24,726 nt of DNA from an uncultured Eubacteriales bacterium (GCA_900540145.1 UQEW01000030.1:1-24726), one strand, 5' to 3'; shown: positions 16,117 to 24,476, counted from the first letter of the stretch. Numbers and translations: made by a program. The notes: generated from the sequence alone by a model not told the origin.

Positions 16117-16295
16117 ACATCTCGGAAGCCGGTGAAAGTCCGGCGCTGTGTCTCAGCAACCGTAAGATCAACGAAAGAGCGTAGCCACTGAAGCGATAGC
16201 TTTGGGAAGGCGTCCAGTAGGTAACATAAATAGATAACATTGGATCGAGCCGGTAGACCTGTCATAAGCTATGCTTTGAGTCTTCTGAGGTGAGA
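16117..16295 (+). promoter_or_regulatory. cobalamin riboswitch 3
   Basis: The blocks are GCCGGTGAAAGTCCGGC (16128-16144), CTGTGTCTCAGCAACCG, GGGAAGGC (16204-16211) and GGTAGACCTG (16252-16261). P1 pairs ATCTCGGAAG (16119-16128) with CTTCTGAGGT (16282-16291) over 10 bp with two G-U pairs. The first 60 nt are almost identical to riboswitch 2, which suggests recent duplication. Confidence 0.92.
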
Positions 16296-16334
16296 CTTGT
16301 GGTTTTTATTAACAAGGTACTTTCTGCCAATGCA

Positions 16335-16391
16335 TTAATAAAGATTATTTCTCAAGCGCCATCTCTTTGCGGATAGGCGCTTCTTTATTAA
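16335..16391 (+). terminator. expression-platform hairpin of riboswitch 3, weak as a terminator
   Basis: An outer 9-bp stem (TTAATAAAG at 16335-16343 with CTTTATTAA at 16383-16391) and an inner 7-bp stem (AAGCGCC at 16354-16360 with GGCGCTT at 16376-16382) are separated by an internal loop on one side. The T tract is broken (TTCTTTATT), unlike those of riboswitches 1 and 2. A short TCCTC (16399-16403) that can pair with GAGGA (16413-16417) in the ribosome site offers a translational alternative. Confidence 0.55.
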
Positions 16392-16421
16392 AGTTTCATC
16401 CTCAGCGCTAAGGAGGAGAAA

Positions 16422-18839
16422 ATGAAGAGCAAAACAAAAAAGAAATTATTAGCTGTACTTATGGTTGTGACCATGGTAGCAGCTATGTTGCCGTCGCTGG
16501 CTTTTGCGCAGGACAGCAGCGTTACGGTAAGCGTTAAGATCGAGAATACAACTTTTACCGAGGATATGGACAACGGAAAGCCTGCGTGGAAGCAGACGCT
16601 GCTGGATACTGAGGTGACAGTGCCTGAAGGTTCCACGATGTTTGACGTTCTGGAGAGAGCGACAACAGAAAACAAGATAGAGATGAAATCTTCATCTGGC
16701 TATGTCAGTTCTGTCGATGGTCTGTCAAACTTTGATGCGGGGGGGATGTCAGGATGGATGATAACATTGAATGACTGGTTCGCTGATGCGACATCATATA
16801 TAGTAGAAGACGGAGATGAAGTAGCGCTGCTTTATTCCGTAACAGGCGGAAGCGATCTGGGCGGATATTGGGGTAATAACGACAAGACGGTTAAAGCTAT
16901 TGAAATAAGCGACGGTCAACTGTCGCCGGCTTTTGACAGAGATACGAAGGAATATACTCTCACTCTTGACGATGATGTGTCCGAGATATATTTAAAGCCC
17001 GAAGCTTCTAACAAGAACTTTCAAGTGCGTGTTTATGTCAATTCTCAGAGATACAAAGCGACACAAGCTATCCCTGTGAGCAACGGAACTGTGATATATA
17101 TTATATGCGGTGATCCGAGCTGGACTCCGTCGAATGTGGAAGCAGACGATGTGCCGGCGGAAACATATACCATTACGGTCAATACAGCTGATGGCGACCC
17201 GACACAAGTTACAGCTCAGTTTACCATGAACAGCCAGACTCCTAAGGCAATGCTTTATGCGTCAGGAGATACGGAAAAAAACAATGACCTTTTAAGCAAC
17301 GCAGAGTTTGATGGCAGCACATATACTCTAGATATCACGCCTGGCAGATATGTGCTGGAAGGATTGGCTGAGGACGGTATTACTAGGACCGGCTCGGTAT
17401 CAGTAATTGTTGATGAAAAAAATGCTGATTTTGAAGTGCTTACTGCCGTTTTGACGTGCGGCAACGAAGGATGGAAATACGGCGATGATTATACTATAGA
17501 GAATTTACAAGTGAGAGATGCAGACAGCTCAGGAGGAATATCCAGAAGCGTCAACATGGGAGTGACAGAAGAAGGAAACATAAGCTTTTTGATGTTTGCC
17601 GGCGATTCTTATTCATTCCGCGCCGTGCCTTCCGGCGAAAAAACCGCTGAATTCGCTGAAGTGACAGTACAAGGAAGCGCAGTGACACAAGAGGAATGTA
17701 ATATTTCATTTACGATGAAGGAAGCGGAAGGACAGAGTTCTTTGGATGATGAGGTTCTCAGAAACGCATACGAAGCTACAGGCGCGTATCTGGCAGGCAT
17801 GGCTGCAGAAAACGGTGTATCTGTTGCGTCTGTGGGAGGAGACTGGATAATCTTCGGTCTTGCCAGGGCAGGATACGATGTGCCGGACACTCTATATAAA
17901 GAATACTATGATAATGTAGAAAAATACGTCAGCGAAAATATAAATGACAATGAGCAGCTGCACAGCTCTAGATCCACTGACAATTCAAGAGTCATACTGG
18001 CTCTTACGGCCATAGGCCGTGACGTGACAGATGTGGCCGGACACAATCTGCTGATTGGTATTTCCGATATGGAATACATACAGAGACAGGGGATAAACGG
18101 CGTCATGTATGCTCTAATAGCTTTTGACAGCGGTAACTACCAGATACCAAAGGTATTTGACGGAGGAGATCAAGTGACAAGAGAAAAGCTTATCGACTGC
18201 ATATTGGATGCTCAGCTTGATGACGGAGGATGGAGCCTGGCAGGGTCGACGGCGGACATAGATATGACGGCCATTGCTATTCAATCGCTGGCTCCGTATT
18301 ATGACAGCGATGCAAAAGTTAAAACTGCTGTAGACAAGGCGTTGGAACTGCTTTCGGAGCGTCAGTCTGACAACGGTGGATACGGCAGCTTTGAATCTGC
18401 CAATATCGAATCTTGCGCTCAGGTTTTGACAGCTCTTTCAGCTATAGGCATCGACCCTAAAAGCGACAGCCGATTTGTTAAAAACGGCAATACAGTACTG
18501 GACGCTGTAATAGGATATTATTTGGAAGGCGGGGGATTTGAGCATGTAGCAGGTCATGGTATAGACCAGCTGGCCACGGAGCAGGCATATTACGCTATGA
18601 CAGCTTACTTCAGAATGATAAGCGGAAAGACGAGCCTTTACGACATGAGTGATGTGGGACAGACAGGAGATGAAACTACAGGTGTGGGACATGATGACAG
18701 CCAATCAAATGCCATAGATGTCTCTCCTGAGAAGACCGGAGACAGTTCAGCATTACATATATGGTTTGCTGTCGCAGTGGTCGGAGGTGCTGCAGCCTTA
18801 GCAATCAACAGAAGAACGAAGAGAAATAAAGAAGTTTAA
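16422..18839 (+). CDS. wall-anchored transcobalamin-like surface protein, shorter paralogue (DUF4430, beta domains, alpha/alpha toroid)
   Basis: This 805-aa secreted protein has a signal peptide at residues about 1-29 (ending SLAFA) and DUF4430 at about 34-140 (SGWMITLND, then VEDGDEVALLY and a closing DLGGYW). A cadherin-like beta sandwich follows at about 155-250, then beta-rich segments to about 440. The alpha/alpha toroid is at about 444-747 with DDGGW and DNGGYGSF turns. A short linker leads to SPEKTGD (768-774), a membrane helix (777-795) and a basic tail. The toroid closely matches that of the 1527-aa protein, sharing for example NSRVILALTAIG, RFVKNG and ATEQAYYAM. Here DUF4430 is at the N-terminus and far from the toroid. 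AAGGAGGAG precedes ATG 16422. No thioester Cys-Gly-Glu-Gln motif and no cyclase DxDD motif is seen, so a ligand-binding role is more likely than enzyme activity. Cobalamin as ligand is inferred from the riboswitch. Confidence 0.85.
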   Translation: MKSKTKKKLLAVLMVVTMVAAMLPSLAFAQDSSVTVSVKIENTTFTEDMDNGKPAWKQTLLDTEVTVPEGSTMFDVLERATTENKIEMKSSSGYVSSVDGLSNFDAGGMSGWMITLNDWFADATSYIVEDGDEVALLYSVTGGSDLGGYWGNNDKTVKAIEISDGQLSPAFDRDTKEYTLTLDDDVSEIYLKPEASNKNFQVRVYVNSQRYKATQAIPVSNGTVIYIICGDPSWTPSNVEADDVPAETYTITVNTADGDPTQVTAQFTMNSQTPKAMLYASGDTEKNNDLLSNAEFDGSTYTLDITPGRYVLEGLAEDGITRTGSVSVIVDEKNADFEVLTAVLTCGNEGWKYGDDYTIENLQVRDADSSGGISRSVNMGVTEEGNISFLMFAGDSYSFRAVPSGEKTAEFAEVTVQGSAVTQEECNISFTMKEAEGQSSLDDEVLRNAYEATGAYLAGMAAENGVSVASVGGDWIIFGLARAGYDVPDTLYKEYYDNVEKYVSENINDNEQLHSSRSTDNSRVILALTAIGRDVTDVAGHNLLIGISDMEYIQRQGINGVMYALIAFDSGNYQIPKVFDGGDQVTREKLIDCILDAQLDDGGWSLAGSTADIDMTAIAIQSLAPYYDSDAKVKTAVDKALELLSERQSDNGGYGSFESANIESCAQVLTALSAIGIDPKSDSRFVKNGNTVLDAVIGYYLEGGGFEHVAGHGIDQLATEQAYYAMTAYFRMISGKTSLYDMSDVGQTGDETTGVGHDDSQSNAIDVSPEKTGDSSALHIWFAVAVVGGAAALAINRRTKRNKEV

Positions 18840-18866
18840 AAAATTTTTAGGAAAGCGGAAACAAAA

Positions 18867-20225
18867 TTGGAAAGCAGGAAGAATAAAAAACTTTTTAACA
18901 CAATAATGGTCGTAGTAATTGTATTGGTAGCAGCTGCCGGAATTGTAGCGGTAGGATCCGTTAAAGGATGGTTTGCGGACAGCGAAGACACTTTGGCTCA
19001 AGCGGAGAGCGTAAGCGGCATTGTCAGCGTGGAACGTTCAGGCGTATCCTTTGAAGCAAAAAACGGAGATTCGCTGATGTCAGGTGATACGGTAACCACC
19101 AACGAAAAAGCACAGATTCTCATAAGTTCAGGTGACAATACATACAATCTGGCGGAAGCCTCACAGGCAAAACTGGAGGCATCTGACGAAAGCCGATACA
19201 TTATGGAACTGGTTTCCGGGGAATCCTTTGTCATTGTAGATGACGAAGGTGATTTTCAGAAGATAATTGCCCAGGACAATGAAATAACTTCAGAAAAGGC
19301 CGTTTTTTCAGTCAACGTTCAAACCGGCTCCATGGGTATTAATGTATTTTACGGCAGTGTAACTGCAGCACGAGACGGCGAAAGTCTGACTGCGCAAGCA
19401 GGCGAGAAAATTTCCATAGTGGGAGAAGAGATGGAAGTCGCTCAATTGAGTGCAGACAGCCTTAATCAATTCAATCTGGAAAACGCTATAGATGCAGGTA
19501 AGTCCCATGAGCTGTGCTTTAGCGAAGAAGAACTCAACAAGGTCATAGAAGATAGAGCAGCGGAAGCCGGATCTGCAGATGAAGAGGATGGGGAAAGCTC
19601 TGAAAGAGATACTTCTTCAGGAAATGATTCGGAAAGCACGAATCAGACAGGAAACAATCCCGGTTCTTCCTCAGGCGGTAACGGTTCTTCCGGCACTTCT
19701 TCATCTTCCGGCAGTTCAGGCAGCTCAGGGAATTCAGGAAGTTCAAGTGATTCAGGAAGTTCAAGCGGCTCCGGTAATTCAGATGATGGACAGAGCGGTT
19801 CGGGCACAAAATATGATTATAGCTGTACCATAGAAATAAGGTGCGATACCATTTTGAACAATATGGACAAACTCACCTCCGGCAAGGAGGGATATGTTCC
19901 TTCTGACGGCACCATATTGCGAAAAACTACTGTAGGATTTAACGAAGGAGAGACTGTATTTGACGTGTTGCAAAGGGCTTGCAACAGTAAGGGCATACAG
20001 ATGGAATCCTCATGGTCTCCTGCATATGGAAGCAGCTATATCGAGGGTATCAATCATCTGTATGAGTTCGATTGCGGTCCTCAGTCAGGATGGATGTATA
20101 AAGTTAACGGATGGTTCCCTAATTATGGATGCTCAGCATATAAATTAAAGGATGGAGACTCTATAGTGTGGTTGTACTCATGTGAAGGCTTAGGCGCTGA
20201 TGTAGGAGGTTCCGCGAATTGGTAG
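18867..20225 (+). CDS. membrane-anchored FecR-like protein with C-terminal DUF4430 domain
   Basis: The 452-aa protein starts at TTG 18867, since this is the only start that keeps the basic ESRKNKK head before the membrane helix (about 12-31); the next ATG (18906) has no ribosome site. Outside the membrane, residues about 45-195 form a FecR-like beta domain (GDSLMSGDTVTTN, then VFYGSVTAARDGESLTAQAGEKISI). A stalk of almost only Ser, Gly, Asn and Asp spans about 248-313. The C-terminal DUF4430 domain follows at about 317-450 (SGWMYKVNGWF, then LKDGDSIVWLY), with six cysteines (320, 326, 372, 403, 422, 439) that could form disulfides. It lies 27 bp after the surface-protein gene and overlaps the EcfT start. 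It could hand ligand from wall proteins to the transporter, or act as a dedicated receptor (inference). Confidence 0.82.
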   Translation: MESRKNKKLFNTIMVVVIVLVAAAGIVAVGSVKGWFADSEDTLAQAESVSGIVSVERSGVSFEAKNGDSLMSGDTVTTNEKAQILISSGDNTYNLAEASQAKLEASDESRYIMELVSGESFVIVDDEGDFQKIIAQDNEITSEKAVFSVNVQTGSMGINVFYGSVTAARDGESLTAQAGEKISIVGEEMEVAQLSADSLNQFNLENAIDAGKSHELCFSEEELNKVIEDRAAEAGSADEEDGESSERDTSSGNDSESTNQTGNNPGSSSGGNGSSGTSSSSGSSGSSGNSGSSSDSGSSSGSGNSDDGQSGSGTKYDYSCTIEIRCDTILNNMDKLTSGKEGYVPSDGTILRKTTVGFNEGETVFDVLQRACNSKGIQMESSWSPAYGSSYIEGINHLYEFDCGPQSGWMYKVNGWFPNYGCSAYKLKDGDSIVWLYSCEGLGADVGGSANW

Positions 20226-21124
20226 GAGAAGTGAACAAAGACATATTTTCTACATATAACCCTATAATTAATTTCCTGTTTTTTATGGGTGCAGTGATTT
20301 TGGGCATGTTCTTTGTTCATCCCGCTCTTTTAGCGTGTTCTGTGCTGCTGTCTTTTGCCTATTATATAACTATACGCAAAAGCAGGAGCCTTAAGTTTTT
20401 GGCAGGGATGATACCTTTGTTTGTGGTTCTTTCTGCCATAAACCCGCTTTTCAATACCAATGGGGAGACAGTATTGTTTACATATTTCGGAGGCAGGCCT
20501 TATACGCTGGAAGCGCTTTTTTACGGCATTGCCATAGCCGCCATGTTCGTATCGATTTTGACATGGTTTGCGTGTTACAACGCAGTCATGACCAGCGATA
20601 AGTTTTTGTACATGTTCGGCAAGGCGGCTCCGTCGGTTTCTCTCGTATTGTCTATGATACTCAGACTTATTCCAAGCTTTCAGCGAAAAGCTGCCCAGAT
20701 TGCGGGAGCCAGAAAATGCATAGGAAAAGCCGGAGATGCCGGTACGAGAAGAGATAAGATAGAAAACGGCATGACTGTCATGTCTACGCTGACCACGTGG
20801 GCTCTTGAAGGAGGCATAGTCACTGCTGACAGTATGAGAAGCAGGGGCTACGGCAGCGGGAAAAGAAGCAGCTTTGCTATATACAGGTTTGACAAAAGAG
20901 ATGTTTTTCTCGTGATTTTTATGGCGGCGCTGATACTTTTGGTACTGGTATGTGCCGCATTGGGAGGCGCCCATGTATCATATACGCCTACCATTGAAAT
21001 TTCGCCTCTTACTGAGCCGATTACCATAGCAGCGACAGCTGCGTACTTCATATTTTTGGCAATACCTACTGTTCTTAACATTACGGAGGAAATAATATGG
21101 CACATTTTGAGATCAAAGATTTAA
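20219..21124 (+). CDS. ecfT: ECF transporter transmembrane component T, first copy
   Basis: This 301-aa scaffold subunit couples the S component to the ATPases. It has an N-terminal hydrophobic block (about 15-52), further helices at about 60-75 and 100-120, a long amphipathic coupling-helix region, and a last pair of hydrophobic segments at about 228-250 and 265-292. The T signature is SMRSRGYG (205-212), with a first Arg-containing motif near 164 (GARKCIG). The start is TTG 20219, 9 nt after a near-perfect TAGGAGG inside the preceding gene. A GTG at 20231 is possible, but its ribosome site is too close. It overlaps the receptor gene by 7 bp and the ATPase gene by 28 bp, so all three are translationally coupled. 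Confidence 0.9.
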   Translation: MVGEVNKDIFSTYNPIINFLFFMGAVILGMFFVHPALLACSVLLSFAYYITIRKSRSLKFLAGMIPLFVVLSAINPLFNTNGETVLFTYFGGRPYTLEALFYGIAIAAMFVSILTWFACYNAVMTSDKFLYMFGKAAPSVSLVLSMILRLIPSFQRKAAQIAGARKCIGKAGDAGTRRDKIENGMTVMSTLTTWALEGGIVTADSMRSRGYGSGKRSSFAIYRFDKRDVFLVIFMAALILLVLVCAALGGAHVSYTPTIEISPLTEPITIAATAAYFIFLAIPTVLNITEEIIWHILRSKI

Positions 21125-22764
21125 GCTTTTCATACCCCTCGGCAGGGGAGCGACTTGCTCTTGATCATGTAACCTTCAACATAGAAAAAGGAGAATATAT
21201 AACTGTATGCGGCAAAAGCGGCAGCGGCAAGACTACGCTGCTGAAGCACCTTAAGACGGTGCTTGCTCCTCACGGCAAGATGTCAGGACAGATAGTGTTT
21301 GAGGGCAAGCCTCTTTCTGAAGTGGGTTTAAGAGAGCAGTCTGGCAAGATAGGATATGTGATGCAGAACCCTGATAATCAGATAGTCACAGATAAAGTTT
21401 GGCATGAGCTTGCCTTCGGCCTTGAAAGCTTGGGAATGGATCAGAAAACCATAAGGCTCAGAGTGGCTGAAATGGCCAGCTATTTCGGAATACAAGGATG
21501 GTTTCACCGTGATGTAGCTGAGCTTTCCGGCGGTCAGAAACAGCTTCTCAACCTTGCGTCCATTATGGCAATGCAGCCTACAGTGCTGATTTTAGATGAG
21601 CCGACCAGCCAGCTGGACCCCATAGCTGCGGCTGATTTCCTCAATACTGTAAGAAAGATAAACCTTGAGCTGGGCACGACTGTAATAATCACTGAACACA
21701 GGCTTGAAGATATTTTTCATGCGTCGGACAGGGTCGTGGTCATGGACGAAGGCGCAGTCGTTGCAATCGATGAACCCGGCAAGATAGGAGAGTTTTTAAA
21801 GAAAGATAACAACGAGATGTTTGCAGCGATGCCATCACCTGTTCAGATATACTATGGTGTTGAAAACGACCTGGGATGTCCGCTTACAGTAAGAGAAGGC
21901 AGAAATTGGCTTACGCAGCTCTTTGCGGAGAAGGAAATAAAGACGCCTATGATACAGAGGCCGGAGGATGAGGAGTTCATCGGTACGCCGGCCATATTTA
22001 TGAAAGAAGTTTGGTTCAGATATGAAAAGGAAGCTCCGGACGTTTTGAAGGGCGTAAACTTGAGCGTGCCGAAAGAGAAGATATTCGCCATGGTAGGCGG
22101 CAACGGCACCGGCAAGTCCACCATGCTGAAATCCATATGTCATATTTGCAAGCCGTATAGAGGTCAGATTCTCATAGACGGTAAGCGAGTAGAAAAGTAT
22201 GGTTCCGATGAGCTGTTTCACGGCAACTTGGCTATGCTTCCGCAAGACCCTCAAAGCCTTTTTGTAAAGAAAACCGTAAGGGAGGATCTTTTGGAAATGC
22301 TTCCTAAAGGATGTACAGATAAGGAAGCGCAAATCGAAAGAGTGGCCGAGACATGTCAGATAACCAGGCTTCTGGAAAATCACCCTTATGATTTGTCCGG
22401 CGGTGAGCAGCAGAGAGCTGCGCTGGCAAAAGTTCTGTTAACAGAACCGAAAATTTTGCTTTTGGACGAACCTACAAAGGGATTGGATAACTTTTTTAAG
22501 ATAAAATTCGCAGATATATTAAACAGACTTAAGTCAGAAGGAGTAACCATTCTCATGGTTTCCCACGATGTGGAATTTTGCGCCAAATACGCTGACATAG
22601 TGGGCATGTTTTTCGACGGCGGCGTGATAACCACCAACAGGCCGGATAAATTCTTCTCGCAGAACAGTTTCTATACTACTGCTGCCAACAGAATGAGCCG
22701 CCACATATTTGAGAATGCCATAACCAATGAGGATGTGATAGAATTATGCAAAATCAACAGATAG
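21097..22764 (+). CDS. ECF transporter ATPase, fused double ABC protein (EcfA1-EcfA2 type)
   Basis: A single 555-aa chain holds both nucleotide-binding domains. Domain 1 has Walker A GKSGSGKT (39-46), Q-loop Gln90, signature LSGGQKQ (143-149), Walker B VLILDE (163-168) and the switch His in TEHR. Domain 2 has Walker A GGNGTGKS (334-341), Q-loop in LPQDP, signature LSGGEQQR (433-440), Walker B ILLLDE (453-458) and switch His in VSHD. Both sites look complete. ECF ATPases are more often two separate genes; a fused form fixes a 1:1 ratio. GGAGGA precedes ATG 21097. It overlaps the upstream T gene by 28 bp and the S-component gene by 19 bp. Confidence 0.93.
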   Translation: MAHFEIKDLSFSYPSAGERLALDHVTFNIEKGEYITVCGKSGSGKTTLLKHLKTVLAPHGKMSGQIVFEGKPLSEVGLREQSGKIGYVMQNPDNQIVTDKVWHELAFGLESLGMDQKTIRLRVAEMASYFGIQGWFHRDVAELSGGQKQLLNLASIMAMQPTVLILDEPTSQLDPIAAADFLNTVRKINLELGTTVIITEHRLEDIFHASDRVVVMDEGAVVAIDEPGKIGEFLKKDNNEMFAAMPSPVQIYYGVENDLGCPLTVREGRNWLTQLFAEKEIKTPMIQRPEDEEFIGTPAIFMKEVWFRYEKEAPDVLKGVNLSVPKEKIFAMVGGNGTGKSTMLKSICHICKPYRGQILIDGKRVEKYGSDELFHGNLAMLPQDPQSLFVKKTVREDLLEMLPKGCTDKEAQIERVAETCQITRLLENHPYDLSGGEQQRAALAKVLLTEPKILLLDEPTKGLDNFFKIKFADILNRLKSEGVTILMVSHDVEFCAKYADIVGMFFDGGVITTNRPDKFFSQNSFYTTAANRMSRHIFENAITNEDVIELCKINR

Positions 22765-23486
22765 AGAAAAAGACGATTGCGGGCAAGTCATCAAGAAGAG
22801 GATTTTGGGCTGTAATAGTCGTGATAGTTGTTCTCATACCCATTACCATAGGGATTTCCTGGTATTTGGGAGATAGAAAGTATTACATAGCCAGCGTTCT
22901 TATCATGATATATTCCATGATACCGTTTTTTTTAAGCTTTGAGCACAGAAAGCCTCAGCCCAGAGAATTGATGACGCTGGCGGTAATGTGCGCCATTGCT
23001 GTGGTTTCCAGAGCCATATTCATAGCTGTGCCTCATTTTAAGCCTATGGGCGCTGTGGTGATGATAACGGCCATGGCCTTTGGACCTCAAGCAGGTTTTA
23101 TGACCGGCGCATTGAGCATGTTGATAAGCGATATAATTTTTGGGCAAGGCCCATGGACCCCTTGGCAGATGTTCTCTTTCGGAATGATAGGCTTCGCTTC
23201 CGGCCTCATGGCAAAGGCAGGTATCTTATCGGAAAAAAGACCTGTTGTCAATGCGGTTATAGGCTTTCTTATGATACTGTGCTTTGCCGGACCTATACTG
23301 GACACCAGCACTGTATTTACTATGATGCAGATGCCGGGGCTTGATGTGGCTGCCATATATTTAGCAGGGATTCCTGTAAACGCCATCCACGGCAGCGCTG
23401 TAGCCTTAGGCATGCTGCTGCTTACTAAGCCTATGATGGAAAAACTGGATAGGATAAAACTCAAGTATGGGATGATGGAATCATGA
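22746..23486 (+). CDS. ECF transporter substrate-binding S component, probably for cobalamin or a related corrinoid
   Basis: The 246-aa integral membrane protein decides which vitamin is imported. It has a charged N-terminal tail, two hydrophobic segments (about 17-38 and 44-62), and then the six-helix S-type core from about residue 72 (RELMTLAVMCAIAVVSRAIF, then MTGALSMLISDIIFGQGPWTPWQMFSFGMIGF). The WTPWQM loop and the small-residue-rich helices fit the family. The two extra helices make it longer than the usual 170-200 aa. Known cobalamin S components are called CbrT; membership cannot be settled by eye, and the substrate is inferred from the three cobalamin riboswitches upstream. The ribosome site is weak, so translation probably depends on the overlapping ATPase gene. 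Confidence 0.82.
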   Translation: MQNQQIEKKTIAGKSSRRGFWAVIVVIVVLIPITIGISWYLGDRKYYIASVLIMIYSMIPFFLSFEHRKPQPRELMTLAVMCAIAVVSRAIFIAVPHFKPMGAVVMITAMAFGPQAGFMTGALSMLISDIIFGQGPWTPWQMFSFGMIGFASGLMAKAGILSEKRPVVNAVIGFLMILCFAGPILDTSTVFTMMQMPGLDVAAIYLAGIPVNAIHGSAVALGMLLLTKPMMEKLDRIKLKYGMMES

Positions 23487-24379
23487 GGTTTGATAGCTAC
23501 CATCCTATGATAAACTTAATATATTTCGCCGCGGCGATAGGTCTTACCATATGGTTCAACCATCCTGTATTTGTGCTGCTGTCGTATTTATGCGCTTTTG
23601 CATATTCTGTCAAGCTAAAGGGGAGAAAAGCATTGCTCTTTAATCTTTGCTTATTGATACCAATGGCTATTTATACTTGGTGGTATAGTTATTATAACCA
23701 TTTCGGTGTGACTGTTATCGGACAGAATTTTACGGGCAACAGCATTACGGCAGAGGCTGTTTTTTACGGATTGGAGAGGGCTGTGACAGTAGGCGCTGTC
23801 ATAATATTTTTATCATGTTTTTTGACAATATTTTCTTCTGATAAGGTGGTTTACGTCTTCGGAAGGATTTCACCTAAACTTTCCCTATTCGTATCGGTGA
23901 TGTTGCGAACGGTGCCCAGAGCCAAAAAGTACGCCGGTAAGATAAACGTTGCTCAGAAGGGAGTAGGAAGAGGAAGCTCTCAAGGAAATTTTTTTGTGCG
24001 TTTACGTAATTCTTTAAGAATACTGTCCGTGCTGATAACGTGGACTTTGGAAAACTTTGTGGAGAGTTCCCAATCCATGAAAAGCAGAGGGTATTCTTTG
24101 AAGGGGAGGACGGCTTTTTCTATTTATAGATTTGACAATCGGGATCGAGCTTTTGTCATTGGAATATTTGCGTTATTGACTATTGTTATGATTGGTTGGG
24201 CTTTAGACCAGACTCACATTTATTATGATCCTCAAATCATAATGATGCCTTTGACGCTGCTGTCTTTCGTTTTTTATCTGGCTTATGGGACCCTCTTGCT
24301 CCTTCCGATGATCCTTCAGATAGTGGGGGAAAGAAGATTTGAAAAGCTTAGAGATGTTTGCTATAGCGCAGAAAGTTAG
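23483..24379 (+). CDS. ecfT: ECF transporter transmembrane component T, second copy
   Basis: This 298-aa paralogue of the first T component has the same opening (YHPMIN against YNPIIN, then NHP against VHP) and the same late motif SMKSRGYS (198-205), followed by the IYRFDNRD block. Its first Arg motif region reads LRTVPRAKKY. The ATG overlaps the S-component stop as ATGA. A second full T gene after the S gene is unusual for an operon with one S component. Both copies look intact, so it may form a mixed scaffold or serve unlinked S components elsewhere in the genome (inference). Confidence 0.9.
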   Translation: MRFDSYHPMINLIYFAAAIGLTIWFNHPVFVLLSYLCAFAYSVKLKGRKALLFNLCLLIPMAIYTWWYSYYNHFGVTVIGQNFTGNSITAEAVFYGLERAVTVGAVIIFLSCFLTIFSSDKVVYVFGRISPKLSLFVSVMLRTVPRAKKYAGKINVAQKGVGRGSSQGNFFVRLRNSLRILSVLITWTLENFVESSQSMKSRGYSLKGRTAFSIYRFDNRDRAFVIGIFALLTIVMIGWALDQTHIYYDPQIIMMPLTLLSFVFYLAYGTLLLLPMILQIVGERRFEKLRDVCYSAES

Positions 24380-24420
24380 TGCGAAAGCGAGAAAAATGTA
24401 AAAAATCATAAAAATGAGAA

Positions 24421-24460
24421 AAAAAGTCCGCAAAACAGCTACTTTTGCAGACTTTTTTTT
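24421..24460 (+). terminator. Rho-independent terminator of the ECF operon
   Basis: A 14-bp stem with one C-A mismatch pairs 24421-24435 with 24443-24457 around a 7-nt loop, and ends in eight Ts (24453-24460). It closes the operon that starts at the promoter near 16060. Confidence 0.85.
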
Positions 24461-24476
24461 AAAATTTATAAGAAAA

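Noticed and set aside
10612..16295. Repeated aptamer segments as a CRISPR array or mobile element ends
   Set aside because: The repeats are large, only three, and fully explained as cobalamin riboswitches. No transposase, cas gene or target duplication is seen in the window.
17748..18660. Toroid as a complement/alpha-2-macroglobulin thioester domain
   Set aside because: No Cys-Gly-Glu-Gln thioester motif occurs in either paralogue.
19543..19833. Open frames on both strands opposite or out of frame with the Ser/Gly stalk
   Set aside because: They are by-products of the low-complexity stalk codons; the frame of the FecR/DUF4430 protein explains the region.
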